Assembly: GCA_036426205.1 (NCBI GenBank)
Contig: CM071570.1
Coordinates: 56,022,229 to 56,086,228, forward strand
Reading direction: 5' to 3'
Source: Ascaphus truei
Taxonomy: Eukaryota; Chordata; Amphibia; Anura; Ascaphidae
Length of the DNA: 64,000 nucleotides
Position 1 is the stretch's first letter. Each line of letters starts with the position of its first letter. The position numbers were made by a program, and so were the translations under genes. This document shows positions 1-12,139 of the stretch, piece by piece. The notes under the pieces are model-generated. The model made no database searches and was not told where the DNA came from. It worked only from the letters and a program-made list of their open reading frames with translations.

Positions 1-533
1 TACAAGCCTGTGACACCCATATAAGATATACCTGATCAAGGCTATTGGGAGTCTATGCAAAGTGGCTTTTTATGGTTGGAAAGTGTTATTACTGATTGCG
101 CTTATGGTGGACTATGGAGGTCTAATCTAAGAGTGCTGCTTTATTTGGAAGAACAATTACAATGATATAAGGATACATTTATGCATGGACTTTCCCTGTG
201 AGCATTGTATAGGGGATATTCCCCTTAGTCTCTTTTTCAAAACTAAGTTGTTCGCCATTTTGCTCTCAATTAGTTTTTTTCTGTTGCAAAGCTTTGTTTA
301 GTGCACAAATGCACAGTAATCACCAGTGTTACATCAATCACAATCACATTACAAAGAACCATGGGATTAGGCACTAACTGCTATAGATATTTTTGCTTTT
401 ACTAGAGAGACTTTAAACATTCTAAATGCAAAAGGTTTAGTTTAACATCGCCTGCACTACATTGTCACTATGGCAAATACGGGCATATGTTAATAAGGTT
501 GACAAAAGGCACAGCACACTCTAACTTGTGTTA
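1..533. other. Unannotated AT-rich non-coding sequence
   Basis: I see no gene, recognisable repeat terminus or long open frame here. The sequence is AT-rich and looks like intron or intergenic DNA. It ends at the target-site duplication of the solo LTR that follows. Confidence 0.6.
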
Positions 534-537
534 TTGT

Positions 538-1559
538 TGTAACCCCCTTTCCCTATGCCTATGGGAAACCATGGGCAATTACTCATGCTTCCTGTGAGGC
601 TTACAGGAAGCCAAAGCTTCCGCTCCTCGGGAGCCTGGGATGCTCTCACGATGCAGGGCCTCCACCTAAGAAGATCCCAGCGTAGGCGGGATTGACTCCT
701 CGTAGGAAACAATACTCATTAAGAATAATACAAACAATGTAAACACACTTTACTCATACATATAATAACACCAACATAACAGTACACTGCAATACATAAC
801 AATAATAATGGTGGTTCCCCCCAAAGTACTGAGGTTGCCCTGGGCAACTGAAACCCTGATATCCGCAGAACGGTCCCACCCAAGTGTGAGGTAGCGCTAC
901 CCCCCTATGAAGTGTTGATGCATGGTGGGTACTTGACTGGTCAAGGGCCAGACAAGGGGATAAAGAGTGAAAGATGCTGAATCAGGTCCCTTCGCAGCGG
1001 GGCCTCCAACACAACACCCCACACACCTTGTCCAGGCCGCGGTCGAATCTCCAGCCGGAGTGTTCCACCTCTGTTGCCACATGCAGCTCTATCCAGGGCG
1101 CAGGACACCGCGTGGACATCCGTCCACCCGTGCAGTGGTGCTGCTGCATCTCTAATGGGAGGGCCCCTCTCTGGGGCCTTCCCTACAAAACTCCGCTCAC
1201 AAGGTAGGGCTATCTGGGGATTAGGGGCAAGATCTGGCCTAGTCCAGGAAGCTAACTGCTCCCTGGACACTACCTTCCTCCTTGCTCCTCCGTCCGACTG
1301 CCAAGGTCACCTTGATCCATGGAGAGGATATCCTGCTTCACAAGGGTTGCATCTCATCCCATTGGCTTGTTCAGCCCATGTGTTCTGTTCCCCCGCTCCT
1401 CCCGAGGTTTCTGGGACTTGTAGTTCCACCTCAGTGCATGCAGTCATTCAAAGATGGCCGTCACTCCTGCCGAAACTGCGCATGCGCAAAATGGCCGCCC
1501 CCACAACCTCCCCGATCGTGCGGAGCTCCTCAGACCGGAGGGAGGGGGACTCCGCTACA
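538..1559. mobile_element. Solo LTR, copy A of a three-copy family
   Basis: The segment starts TGTAACCCCC and ends CTACA, giving the TG...CA ends of an LTR. It is flanked by a 4-bp direct repeat TTGT at 534-537 and 1560-1563. Related full-length copies lie at 5941-7268 and 48330-49449; all share a 'gcctccacct' block, a 'tagcgctaycc' block and a right-hand part with 'cttgtagttcc', 'gcgcatgcgca' and an ATGGC box. No internal retroviral or gypsy coding region is present, so this is a solo LTR left by LTR-LTR recombination. The orientation of the parent element is not certain. Several open frames of 100-170 codons run through it; they are not conserved between copies and are not genes. Confidence 0.65.
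1470..1500. promoter_or_regulatory. NRF1-like palindrome and YY1-like box in LTR A
   Basis: The sequence ctgcgcatgcgcaaaatgg holds a perfect GCGCATGCGC palindrome, the NRF1 binding consensus, directly followed by AAAATGGCCGCC, close to the YY1 core AANATGGC. The same pairing recurs in both other LTR copies (near 7090-7120 and 49295-49345). This suggests a CpG-type promoter module, but binding is inferred from motif match only. Confidence 0.4.
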
Positions 1560-1809
1560 TTGTATATTGGGGGTTGATATTGTATATGGATTAACTAACT
1601 ATTTATTCAGCACATTATATTTTTGGGGTTTTGAGGGCTCCATCTTACTATTGTTTTGTAGTAAGCAGATGGTAATAGCCACATCTTGATATGTTTCTTC
1701 TTTGTATCTTCTTTTAATTGCAGATTCCAAACATTAACATTGTTTAAGAATATGTTTAATGGAGCAGTTCTTTCTAGGATAACCCTCTTTATTTATTTTT
1801 ATGGTTATG

Positions 1810-2098
1810 AAGTAAAGGGTCCCCATAGATGAACCGCGTTAATTTCAGCTCCGGAGACCCCCAGGTTCCCGAGATACTTGTGATTATGTCCTGGCTCTTA
1901 AATCTCCCGCGGCATGTGAGCCAATAAGAAGCCGGGATAGTGTGACTTCCAATTGACCCCCATTCCCGCTGAAGATTTAAACCTCCATTTTGTTTCTCCT
2001 GCAGGAGATAGTACTGAGGTCACCTCTGGAGGCATCTTCCTTAGGTCCTAAAAGCTGAAATTAATGCAGATTAGCTTTGGAAGACCCCCTGCTTCCTG
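1810..2098. repeat. Palindromic foldback repeat, copy 1 of 3
   Basis: The left end (ggtccccatagatgaaccgc) and right end (ctttggaagaccccctgctt) are imperfect inverted copies of one another. The body shares 'aatttcagctccgg' and 'gagatactt' blocks with copies at 46748-47077 and 47873-48170. It looks like a non-autonomous TIR or foldback element. No coding content is seen and no clean target-site duplication was found. Confidence 0.55.
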
Positions 2099-2119
2099 AT
2101 CTTGTTAAAATAAATAGGC

Positions 2120-3411
2120 AGGACTAGACCTTTAATTGAAAATAAAACCCTGAGAAATACATATATACAGATGTGCAGAATTCAACAAGAATCAATCCAC
2201 TATTATCAATCATTGATACAGTATTTTATAAACAGATATCAGACCTAACAGGTATTCAAAAACTATTTTAAACAAATAGCAATTTGTAACTTTATTTTTC
2301 TATGTGAAGGCACAAAATACCTAAATTAGATGGATATTGGTGCTATGCATAGGAAAGGCAATTATTTTTGCTCAGTGCTCTTTTTCTATCTCTAAAAAAA
2401 AAAAGTCACCGTGAGGAGAGGAGCTGTTTTTAACCATCTTTTTTTTAATAATTGTTATTTTGTTCATCTGACCTGCTTGCCAATCATTAGGGAACTCACC
2501 ACTCCCTTCACTTGTTAAATCATCGCTAGTTTATCACAGTATCACGCTATGTATTCTTGTTCTCTTTTTTTCTCTTTTATGTGCTGATCACCTACTCATC
2601 TTCAATTGGATCCAAGTGACTTTGGACTTACATTATCGATTAATATGGACACCTAATCAAGGACTTTATCACTGGTATCATTTATTTGTTACACCAATTG
2701 ATAGTTCATGATGTTTCTGATACACACGTAATTTAATATTTTTTGGCGCCGTTAGGTAACGTTTTTTCTTCATTTTTAACTATGCCTTCGGATACAATCC
2801 AGCATGGTGGCAAAGTACCATGTTGACTCACTGGTTCTGATGTTTATTGTAGCTTTTTTTTTCCTTCTTTGGAAAATAAAGAGAGCAATTAAGGCAAATA
2901 TCTAGTGCATGGGTGGGCAACAGGTCAACCCCGGGGCCGTATTTGGCTCTCAGAAACTTCACCTGCGGTCCCCAAACTCTGGCCACTCCAGCAGCCTGCT
3001 CTCTCTCTTTCCCCAGTGCAGAGGGATCGGAGATGGTGCTTGTGTGAATCGTAGCTGCCTAGCTGCTCCCTCTGCCGACTAATGGCGGTGCTAATCACTA
3101 ATTCCCAGTGTAAGGAAAGGAGTGGGACAGTATTCATCCGAGTACCGGCGTTAAGAAGCTGACGGTGGGGAGGGGCAAGAGAGCGAGGAGATCTCCAATA
3201 TATAATGTGGGTAATGTGGGGCCCTTTTGAGGGCTTAGGGGCTGCATATGGGGCTCAGGTATATCATGTTACCTACCACAGATTTACTGTATAAGGGGTC
3301 ATATCAGCACCATGTTGAGTTCTGGAAGACCCCTTCGTTCAAGAAAATGTATATAAAAGTTAGAGGGTTTCTGCTTTCACCAGGATGTCTTACATTATAA
3401 AAGTAATGTAC
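2120..3411. other. Non-coding sequence with one degenerate repeat
   Basis: No gene is visible. About 2905-3240 begins 'gggtgggcaacaggtcaa' and resembles the left end of the hAT-type repeats found elsewhere in the window, but I could not find a matching right end or duplication. The rest is AT-rich without structure. Confidence 0.4.
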
Positions 3412-3419
3412 AGTGTGGT

Positions 3420-3910
3420 CAGGTTGCCACCACTCAAGGTTTGACCCGGAGACTACGGGTTTATCCAAAAAATGTCCGGGCAGTGACATCTTCCAGCATC
3501 TCCCCCTGTAAATCCCGTCAATATGGCTGCGCGACGTCAAATGGTGGCATGTTGCCATGACTTTGGTAAGCTACGCGGCGTCACGTGACGCCTGTTGCCA
3601 TGATAACAGGACGCTACATGATGTCATGCAGCGTTACGTTGCCATGACAATGGGGCGTCACGTGACCCCCTTGGCGCCATAAGGTTTCCCATTGTCATGG
3701 CAATTTGATGCCTTGTGACGCCGTGTTGTCATAGCAACGCATGCCATTTGACATCGCAAAGCCATGCTGACTGGACCTTACAGGGGGAGATGCTGCAGTG
3801 AGATGCCATTGCCGGTAAGAGAAATACATATATATATATATAAGACACATGTTAAAATGTTTATTGCAAAAAGTATCTGGGTTAGCCTTCAGTAGAAGGT
3901 GGCAACCCTG
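3420..3910. mobile_element. hAT-type non-autonomous element (MITE)
   Basis: The ends CAGGTTGCCACC and GGTGGCAACCCTG form inverted repeats. They are flanked by a perfect 8-bp target-site duplication AGTGTGGT (3412-3419 and 3911-3918), the hAT hallmark. The interior carries about three degenerate copies of a 40-bp unit containing 'ttgccatga' and the palindrome 'cgtcacgtgac', plus a short TA run near 3830. No transposase is encoded. Confidence 0.8.
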
Positions 3911-3918
3911 AGTGTGGT

Positions 3919-4318
3919 AGACACATGGATTCACAACTGTAATGCAACATTATGTATTTTAAAGTGATGTGTAGTTGTACGGCTGAGCAGCGCCCAGATG
4001 CAAACAAATATTTTCCATTAAGGGTATCTTTATAACACTAATTACAAGACAATGACTAATGAATAATAAATAATAACTTTGGAGTGCCAAAGTGAATTTT
4101 ACTACACATTTTGGGGCTTATATAGGAAGATTAAAACCTTAAAAAATGTGCAGCAAAATTTCAGTGTCAAAAAGTAATACAAACCTGAAATATGCGTTGT
4201 ATTTACGCAGATTTAATTTATATGATGCATCATTTGTTGTGTAAAATGTTAATACTAGAGATGGGTGAAACTGTCAGAATCCAGTCTGTAGGTTTTCAGC
4301 ACCGGTTTTACCAAAATC

Positions 4319-4354
<36 letters not shown>

Positions 4355-5936
4355 CTGCCAGAGGATCCTGTACTGTTCCCTCAAGGTTCCTTAGATGTCA
4401 ATATAGTAATTATGGAAATCCTTTTAGGAAATGTGGGGTGTGAGTCATTTAAATATACTTTGCATATATCATTGGGCATATCTCTCAGGTATCTAAGGTG
4501 TTCTCCTTTCCTGAGCACAGGTGTCTCTCCCTATCTTGTTTGAGGGGGATATATATAGAACTTGATATGTCCGTGTGTCATTGTGTTCTTGTGCCCGTTG
4601 TGCCAAGAAGTGTAAGTTTAAATAACTTTCTAAACTTCTGCATCTCTCCAGCACTATGCAATCTATGAATCCTTTTACCTGATTACATATTTATATTTTT
4701 CTATGTCCTTAGTTCTTATTTAGTATGCTGTAAAGACATCTTCACGGGGCAGGAGTAAAGTTCACTGTTAAATGGAGCTAAATTCTTTACTGGGTGGAAG
4801 TTGCAAGTGAAGCTAAACATTTACACACAAAATACAGAGCCTACGTTCAAAAAGACACCGAAAAATGAAATGATAAAAGCCAATTTTAATCGTGTTTTTT
4901 TCTTATCAGAGTCAAATATTTCTAACAGTTTTTCTATGTAAAACTGTTGCGTTATGATAGACATGAGAGGAGACTTTGCAGTAAGAAATCGCTAGTCAAC
5001 ATGAAGACAAAGGAAATTTGACCTTATTAATTTTTAGGAAGAGCAAGAATGAACATTGATCAATGTTTTTTTGCTCTAAGAAATAATTAGCTAAAAGGGG
5101 AAAACCTTAACTCAAGAGAACAGGCAGTGAAAGTGATAGATGTTTTTGGCTGTTATTTTGTTGTCTTATTCTATACCAAAGTGATTTTGGACCCAACCCC
5201 CCAAAAAATATATGATTTATTTTTAGTAAAGGTGACATTGCATAACTAGAGCTAGGAATAGTGTGGTTCATCAAAACTGGGGAGATTGCTGCTTCAGTGT
5301 AAATTATGTGTGTTGGTAGCTACCTCTATACATTTAAACAGACCAGTGAATGATGAATATAATTTTATGGATGCTAAATCTGATATTACATCAAATTGCC
5401 AAAGAAAAACCTATCAGTAGAATCTTCAATGTGACATAAACACAGCCCCTCTGTATTGAATTTGGTTGCCCAGTTGAAACATTACTGGCATACTTTTAAG
5501 AGTTGGAGAGCTCTAAGGAAATGTGTCCAGTTGTCATTGTCAGCTATCTGATTCCGTGTTTCCAGGACTCTGAGATGTGCAGGAAAGGACTGGCAAAAAT
5601 CTGAGCTGACAGCTAATCAAGGCTTTTTTATGTCTTGTCCAAAACTATAAGCATCTTTTCAAGTAAGATGTTTCCTCTTCAAACTTGATTCAAGTTAATG
5701 AATCGGATTCTTAGAAGATGGTTAACTTGAAGCTTGTTATATCCAGTAACATTACTGAAGTGTCATGTCTTGGAGAATACAATAATAATGGATTATTTTT
5801 CTGGTATTTTCATCCATCAATATGTCCATTTGGTTCAGCACTAGCCTAACACAACCTTCAGATGATTTTACCTAAATAGGTTATATCTTTCTAATGGTAC
5901 CGATTGTATGTGTGTTTGTAAATATATATATATATA
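3919..5936. other. Non-coding AT-rich sequence with TA microsatellite
   Basis: No gene or element ends were recognised over about 2 kb. A (TA)n microsatellite of roughly 30 bp sits at 4321-4351, and another at 5921-5940 forms the landing site of the next LTR. Confidence 0.55.
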
Positions 5937-5940
5937 TATA

Positions 5941-7268
5941 TGTAACACCTTTTGCCCCACCCTATCGCAGATGGGGACCATATGTAATAATACACGTGTG
6001 TTATCAGGTGTGGTGCGTTACCAGATAGGCTCACAGAAGGCCTGAACCTTCGCCACTGGGAACCTGGGGTTACCTGATGATTCGAACACAGCGCCTCCAC
6101 CTGTAAGGGTTCCCACCGGAGTGGAATGGTCCTCTTACAGGAACACAGTAATAGTAATACACACACACAATATATGTTAGCAATCGTTTTACTATAACTA
6201 CTAATAACTTCGATATCCTGTACCACACAGCATAATGCATATAGCCATACACATAGCAGCGCACCGAGTGCACACATCAACGTAGATAGTCCCTCCTCCA
6301 AAGTACCTGGGTGCTGGGCACCAATTCCCTGATGTCCCTTATGTCCAAACCCACCCAATGTGTTGGAGATAGCGCTATCCCTTGAAGTGTTTAGTGCACT
6401 ACTATAGGTACCTGCCCGGGGCTCCAGCCCGCGGGGCCGCAAGATAACGGGATTGGATCCGCCTGATCCGACGAGCCGTCCTCCTACGCGTGGGGTGAAT
6501 TCCGGCGTGGATAATATCACCATGCGCCGTACCGTCTGTACCTTGATGGGGATCCGTCTGCAGCCGGCAGGCCGCAGTCACTGCTTGGCGTGGCCTCCGT
6601 GAAGATAGTCTATATATATATATATATATATATGAGTCTCTGGGAAGATAGTCTTTATATATAGAGGGGTCTGAGCCCAGACCCAGGAATCAGGCCGCGC
6701 GCCACTAAGTGTATATCTAGAGCAACCAAATAGCTAAAGGGGCAGATCTCCATTCTTAAGGACTGTCCCTGAAGCAACCACAAACTAGGGCAAGGGTAAC
6801 TGTATCTGGGGCCTATGGGGTTAACTGGCCTAGTGCAAGGAGCTACTGCTCCCCTGCACCCTCACTCACCCAGCTCCCTGCTCCAACTGCCATTCTTACA
6901 AAGCCTGCGAAAAGTATCTCTTTCCCTGCAAGCAGGGAGCTCCTGTAGCCCTATTGGCTCCCTGGCGTCATGTGGGGTCCCCTACGGCTCATGGGACTTG
7001 TAGTCCCGTCCAAGAGCCTTCCCTGGTAGGCTAGGGTTCGCGCGCTTGTGCTCGCGCATGCGCAACTGATCCGGCCGCCCGAGCTCTCACTGCGCATGCG
7101 CAACCTTAATCAAGATGGCGGCGCCCTGCACGGGAACCTCCGGAACGCCGAAACGCTCCCTGCATGGCCCCCACCCTCCAGAAGTGCCGGTGGGTCTGTC
7201 GAGTGATTCCCGGCAGCGGAGGTAACGAGGGGGGTGGGGGGGCGCTGGGCACAGGGGACCTGGCTACA
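5941..7268. mobile_element. Solo LTR, copy B
   Basis: It begins TGTAACACC and ends GGCTACA, with 4-bp TATA flanks at 5937-5940 and 7269-7272. Because the site is a TA microsatellite, that duplication alone is weak evidence. It is the longest of the three copies, stretched by a (TA)n run at 6606-6632. Shared blocks with copies A and C run in the same order along its length. An open frame of 210 codons on the minus strand (5891-6523) crosses the LTR boundary into the microsatellite and is not a gene. NRF1-like GCGCATGCG palindromes (7056-7062, 7089-7100) and an AAGATGGCGGC YY1-type box (about 7111) lie near the right end. Confidence 0.65.
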
Positions 7269-7583
7269 TATAATATATATGTCGTTCTGCCTTTTACTTA
7301 TTGTAAGGAAAGCTGAGAACAGCTAGTTATATATTAGCATTCATAGACTATTTTAATATCCCATTATGTGAAAAATCAGTTCTGTGCTATGAGAAAATAT
7401 TTATAGCATTCTTTTTTTTAAACAACTGTGCTAATTACTTATTGCGTGAATTGTATTGATGCACATTCAGTATTAAAGGGGAGGGGGGGGGGACGGGAGC
7501 TTGGACTGCTGCTTTATAGAAGTAATATTTATTACCAAATATAAAATATATATATTTTTCTTCCTCTGTTTTTTTAGAGTGTA

Positions 7584-7851
7584 CAGGTGCACCGACGAGT
7601 ATTCTAAAACTTGCCTTGGAAAATCTTGGGCTATCACCAACAAGATCCAGGTACATGCTGGGTACATGCTGCAACACTTTAGTGGAATTTCTGCAGAGAC
7701 TAATGGCCCATCGGATTAACACAGCAGGGGCCATTAGTCTGTCTGCAGAAATGTTGCAGCATGTACCCAGCATGTACCCAGCATGTACCTGGGTCTTGTT
7801 GGTTATTGCCCAAGGTTTGTTTTAGAATACTCGTCGGCACTACAGTACCTG
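7584..7851. mobile_element. Pogo/Tigger-like MITE forming one long hairpin
   Basis: Terminal inverted repeats begin CAGGTGCACCGACGAG and end CTCGTCGGCACTACAGTACCTG, flanked by TA on both sides (7582-7583, 7852-7853). Nearly the whole 268 bp is self-complementary: the two arms (7584-7709 and 7731-7851) pair around a loop near 7720. Within each arm the word gtacatgctg is tandemly repeated. CAG termini with TA duplications suit the pogo/Tigger branch of the Tc1/mariner superfamily. Transcripts would fold into a long double strand. Confidence 0.75.
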
Positions 7852-7853
7852 TA

Positions 7854-9627
7854 TTCTCTAATCACTGGCTTTGATTTCTAGGGTGTTATTTTATGTAAAG
7901 ATTGTTGAATGCCCTAAATTAGGCAGGGTTTCACAAATCATTAAAAAATGCGGAGACAGATAAGGTATTTGAGACGCCCAATGTATTAATCAAACATGCC
8001 AGAAAGCAACAAGAAACATAAAAAAAAAAACTAAAAACAGCTTAGTACCATTTGAGGAGCCATTTAGTAAAAACAATAATATGTGTAATTAATCATTATT
8101 TTACTCCATTTAAATATTATTATTTTTTTTTACTATTCTTAACACAAAATGTTTAGGAGGTGTGAATGGTTGCCTTGGCAAAATCAGCTCGATTGATCAG
8201 GGTGGATTTTACATTTCTGTTATTTTTAACCAGCTCAGAGCATCAGTAATTGTATTGCCACAATCACACATTAGAAAACTGGCTAAGCAAGAGTAAAACA
8301 CTGTCAGATTACATCATGTTTAGGCATGGACCATATTAACTGTGCTAAGAGGATCTAAGCCTTTAGTGGCTGCTATTATATTTGTATCTATAAATACTCA
8401 TTTGCTTCATGCATTATTCAACAAGCATTTATTTGACAAAGAAAATGAACTTACGGCCAGACTAAAATAAAAGCTACAAGGGATAATGTTGAGGGCGGGC
8501 TTGAGACAGGAAATGAAAAGTGTTAACCAAACTGTCTTCACTTTCTTTAGAATCAACTATTTCTTTCTGTTCCTGTAAATGTCTAATTATTCTGCATGGA
8601 TGGTTATTTTATGGATTCATGTCAGCAATTTATTCCTACGGCTTGGTACAATGTGCACCCTTGGTGAACATTTATATCTTGCCAAATAGTTTTCACAGTC
8701 TTATTGGATATAGTTTAAAAAAAAAACATATTCCAAATTCCCAGCCGGAAAAAAATTAAAATTCCATTTCTCATGAATTCTTTAATCGGGTGCAAGTCAT
8801 TATGTGCTTTGTTGATTCTTAAGTGCAAAGATAATTGCAATGGGCAGCATGAAAGTGGTTTGATTATTGCCTGTCAACTCTTGTGAATTCTAATAGGTCT
8901 AATTGCATAGCATCAATTCATCATCTCAGCATCACTTCTTTTTATTATTTAGCTCTCCGAATTGTAATGTGCTCATAAAGAAGTGTTGTAGTATATCAGT
9001 GCTGACATTCTACCTGGCCTGTTGTCATTTTTTTTGTGTCTACGTAATGCGACTATTGAAATTAAAAGTTTATAATGATGTGCCCTTTTCCAGAAACTCA
9101 TTTGAATTTTGCCTTCCAGGTGGCAAGAATGCAAGGCAATATTTTACAGGACCTTAGAATTTTTTTAATTTTTTTTTAAAGAGATTCATTGAATGAAAGT
9201 CAGAACCTTTTTTTTTAAATGATTATTTTGAGACCATGGATCATTTTCACTGTCAGAGCATTACTGCCATTTTTGTTCAAGAAACACAGCCATGACATGG
9301 CTAAGAAACTCTCCAAGGCATTTATGCACTCTGGCGATGACATTTCTAGTTTTAATACAGACTCTAGTTTTCAGCGTTCTTCAAAATGTGATTGTAAATC
9401 ATGAGTGACATGTAGGTAAGGTGATCTATGTCATAACCTTCACTGCCAAATGTATGACTTTTCTGACCACTTCCTTCAGTGCTGCATTTTGTGACAATAT
9501 TTAAAAACATTTAATATGTAAATAAGATGTCGAAAATATGTAAAAAAAAAACAAAAAGTTACAATTTTATCTGTTAAGTAAAAACGAATCTATAAATTGA
9601 ACTGGTATTCAATGAAATTAAATCTCC
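7854..9627. other. AT-rich non-coding sequence
   Basis: No gene, exon with splice sites, or transposon terminus was recognised. Short poly(A) and poly(T) runs are common (for example 8018-8030 and 9166-9178). Confidence 0.55.
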
Positions 9628-9630
9628 TTA

Positions 9631-10006
9631 GGCTGCGTCGACGCTGCAGCTGAGGGCGCTTGGCATGCTCACTTCTGTGATTCCCAATAAGTACGGCCAC
9701 GCTCACGTGGCGCTCGTGCACGTATGCTCTCCAAAGCTTGGAGCTTGAAGAGACATGGAAATTTGATTTCCAAGCACTGAGAATGGTCACATGAGCCTTC
9801 TGTAACCAATGAAAGTGCACCAGTCACAAACTAATCACAGCAGCCTTTAGTCATCCACCCGCCCCCCTCCCTTACATGCCACCCTGCCCCCCCCCCCCGC
9901 TCCTGCTCTAAAATTATATTAGGACAGCCAAGTGCTCATGGTTGAAGAGTAGGGGATGTCACCGCTCTCAAGCATGAGCGCGCTCAGCGGCAGCATGGCC
10001 GCAGCC
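9631..10006. mobile_element. PIF-Harbinger-type MITE
   Basis: The left end GGCTGCGTCGACGCTGCAGC and the right end (minus strand GGCTGCGGCCATGCTGCCGC) are inverted repeats of about 30 bp. Both ends are flanked by the trinucleotide TTA (9628-9630, 10007-10009), the target preference and duplication size of PIF-Harbinger transposons. No transposase is encoded. The right end directly abuts the next hAT element, whose 8-bp target duplication overlaps this element's last bases. Confidence 0.7.
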
Positions 10007-10012
10007 TTAGAT

Positions 10013-10377
10013 CAGGGGTGGGCAAACTTTTTTTAGTGCGCCCTCCCTGCCGGCTTTCATCCTTTGATGCGCCCCCCACCTTACCTCGCGTGTCGTCATT
10101 TGGGTCGTGTCACGTCACGTGACCCGCGGCATAATTTGATGTCACATTACCATGGTAACTGTGACGTCACATGACCCTGCGACGTCATTTGACACCGCAT
10201 TGCCATGGTCACGCCTCCTGCAGCCGGCTGAACCTCGGTAAGTAGAGGTTGCAGAGGCCTTGCGTTGTCCACCGGCATTTAATTTAAATGCCTTGGGGAA
10301 GAGCGCGGGATCTCTGCAAACCGCCTGCGCCCCCAAAAAAATCACAGGGGGCATGCCCCCCAGTTTGCCCCCCACTG
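10013..10377. mobile_element. hAT-type MITE (copy of a multi-copy family)
   Basis: Ends CAGGGGTGGGCAAACT and AGTTTGCCCCCCACTG are inverted repeats. The flanks CCTTAGAT (10005-10012) and CCTTACAT (10378-10385) are an 8-bp duplication with one mismatch. The interior contains words such as 'gacgtcatttga' and 'ttgccatgg', shared with the elements at 20731-21040 and 47139-47365. It inserted into the extreme right end of the Harbinger MITE, so it is younger. Confidence 0.8.
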
Positions 10378-11099
10378 CCTTACATAGTAGCCTTGAGCTA
10401 TGTGTGAGGAGCGGGATGACTGCTAGGCTGCTAGGCCAAGACTTCCCCCATCCTCCCATTACCTCGGTTACTTATGATTTCGGCATGTGGGGTTAGCCAG
10501 TTGGTTAAGCTTTTTGTGGGAGGGGCCAGAGGGGACAGGGTTTTTTAAAGATTGTGGGCAGGTGTTGTAGCAGACATTTTGTGCCTCTTCCATGAAGGTT
10601 TTGCTGGCCCGTGTGCAATGTTGCAGGTTCTGGATGTCCAGGAGCTCCTCCGGCATCTTCAATCTGAGGCTTTTCCCAGGGAAGATGGATGGATGGATGG
10701 CTGCAGCAGCAGCAGAGAGTGTTGAGTGAACCACATAACAGGGATTCAGAACGGTGCAGGTGCACTAGGCCCCCAGAGAGACTCAGCCTGGACAGAGAGC
10801 CTGTTGTAGGTCCCTGGAGGATGGAGGGAGTGAGGCCCCTAGTAGCCCCCTGGGCATTGAGGAGCTAGGACGTATTGGGTTTACTCTGAATGGGGGAGGG
10901 GAACAGTTGGCCTTGTCAGGTGGAGGGATTTGGTCACCCTGAGCATGCTACTTAACACATGATAGGGGCCCCAGGAAGGGAAGTAGCTGGGCTAGCATAG
11001 GTGACCAAGTGCGAGCCAGCTGTGATTTGGTAGTTGCCTGGGGGGTTCGGGAGCAGGTTATTTAACGGCCCTATTAAGATGTGTATTGTTAGCTCGGGA

Positions 11100-11303
11100 G
11101 AGCCACTCAGGGGCCCAAGGGGGGTGCGTTACCTATACCCTCAGAAAAGGGTATTCCACTGGACATTTTCTAATTGGCTGCAAGCGTTTTCCATCTTAGC
11201 GAGCATAATTGGCATAACGACGCCCCATCTTTGCTTAAAGCTGTTAAAATACCAAGATATGGTGGGGTGTGCGCCTAGCAATTCCAGCTGGATTACTTTG
11301 TGA
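11100..11303 (+). pseudogene. Possible DIRS-type ORF1 (gag-like) fragment
   Basis: An 89-codon open frame (11034-11303) contains the stretch TFSNWLQAFSILASIIG, a motif I associate with the first open frame of vertebrate DIRS-like retroelements. It lies about 0.85 kb upstream of, and on the same strand as, a recognisable DIRS reverse transcriptase fragment. The frame stops early and neighbouring sequence does not continue the homology, so this is a relic. The identification rests on one motif plus context. Confidence 0.35.
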
Positions 11304-11479
11304 CTCTGTAGGAGATGTGTGCAGAGGTTTTAAAACAGGAGACTTATTTTAGGGGAAAATACTATAGGCTTTCACATCTTAAAATCTGCTTGAATTCAGT
11401 GTAGAAAAACAAAATAAATAGACATAACTCCTCTTTGGAGTGCTGACTATACAGTGCTTTGTCTATCTGCAGGTTGAGG

Positions 11480-11890
11480 GGCTAAGCCCTTACCAACGAT
11501 AACACATGAGTCACACATAGGCAAGTTTTACCTTTGTGCCCCCCTGCTTCCTCCTAGCTGGGCTGGGGGGTAAAAAAGTCCAAGGGCAGGGTGCTTTCCA
11601 CAGCGGTCCAGGGTGTCTCCATGGATAAGAAATTCTGAGTGACTTGTGCAGGGTGGTCCAGGTGTAGTAGCTTCCTGGGTCAGAGAGTCCCTGAAACTGA
11701 GAGTTGTACTCTTTTATAATTTTCTAATGAGCCAGCTGAGGAGGCCAATTAGGCTACCTGCTTTTAAATTAATCTCAGTGCTGGCTCACACTCTGTATAC
11801 TTGTTTCCCCTGCAACATTATATGACACTGGATCCCCTCTGTTACAGACTCCATAATGAGCAATTTCGCCCAAAAATGGCTGTACGCAGG
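11480..11890. repeat. Degenerate LTR-like repeat
   Basis: The words cagggtgctttccacagcgg and 'gagccagctgaggaggccaatta' recur in altered form at 33856-34030, and a related block lies at 22330-22930. The three stretches look like relics of one LTR family, but I could not identify TG...CA ends or target duplications. Confidence 0.3.
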
Positions 11891-12139
11891 CAATTATTGT
11901 GGGATGCAGAAAATATGTGTATTGAGCTGATGACAACTCAGAAGCTTGCCCTTTTCTAGGGGGCAGCCAGCAGTAGGTTGTCCGCTGGGCTGTCGGCCGG
12001 TAGTAGGAAAAGTCATTGCTAGGCCTTGAACGGAGGCTAGTGCAAGTTTAGCGGGTGCAGATTCCATTCATTTTGTGGTGGTGTCCTCTCCATAGCCAGA
12101 TGCTTCAGCGAGTGCAGGCCATTTCAACAGGCTTTGATG

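Noticed and set aside
5891..6523. 210-codon minus strand frame
   Set aside because: It crosses an LTR boundary into a TA microsatellite and is not kept open in the other two LTR copies.
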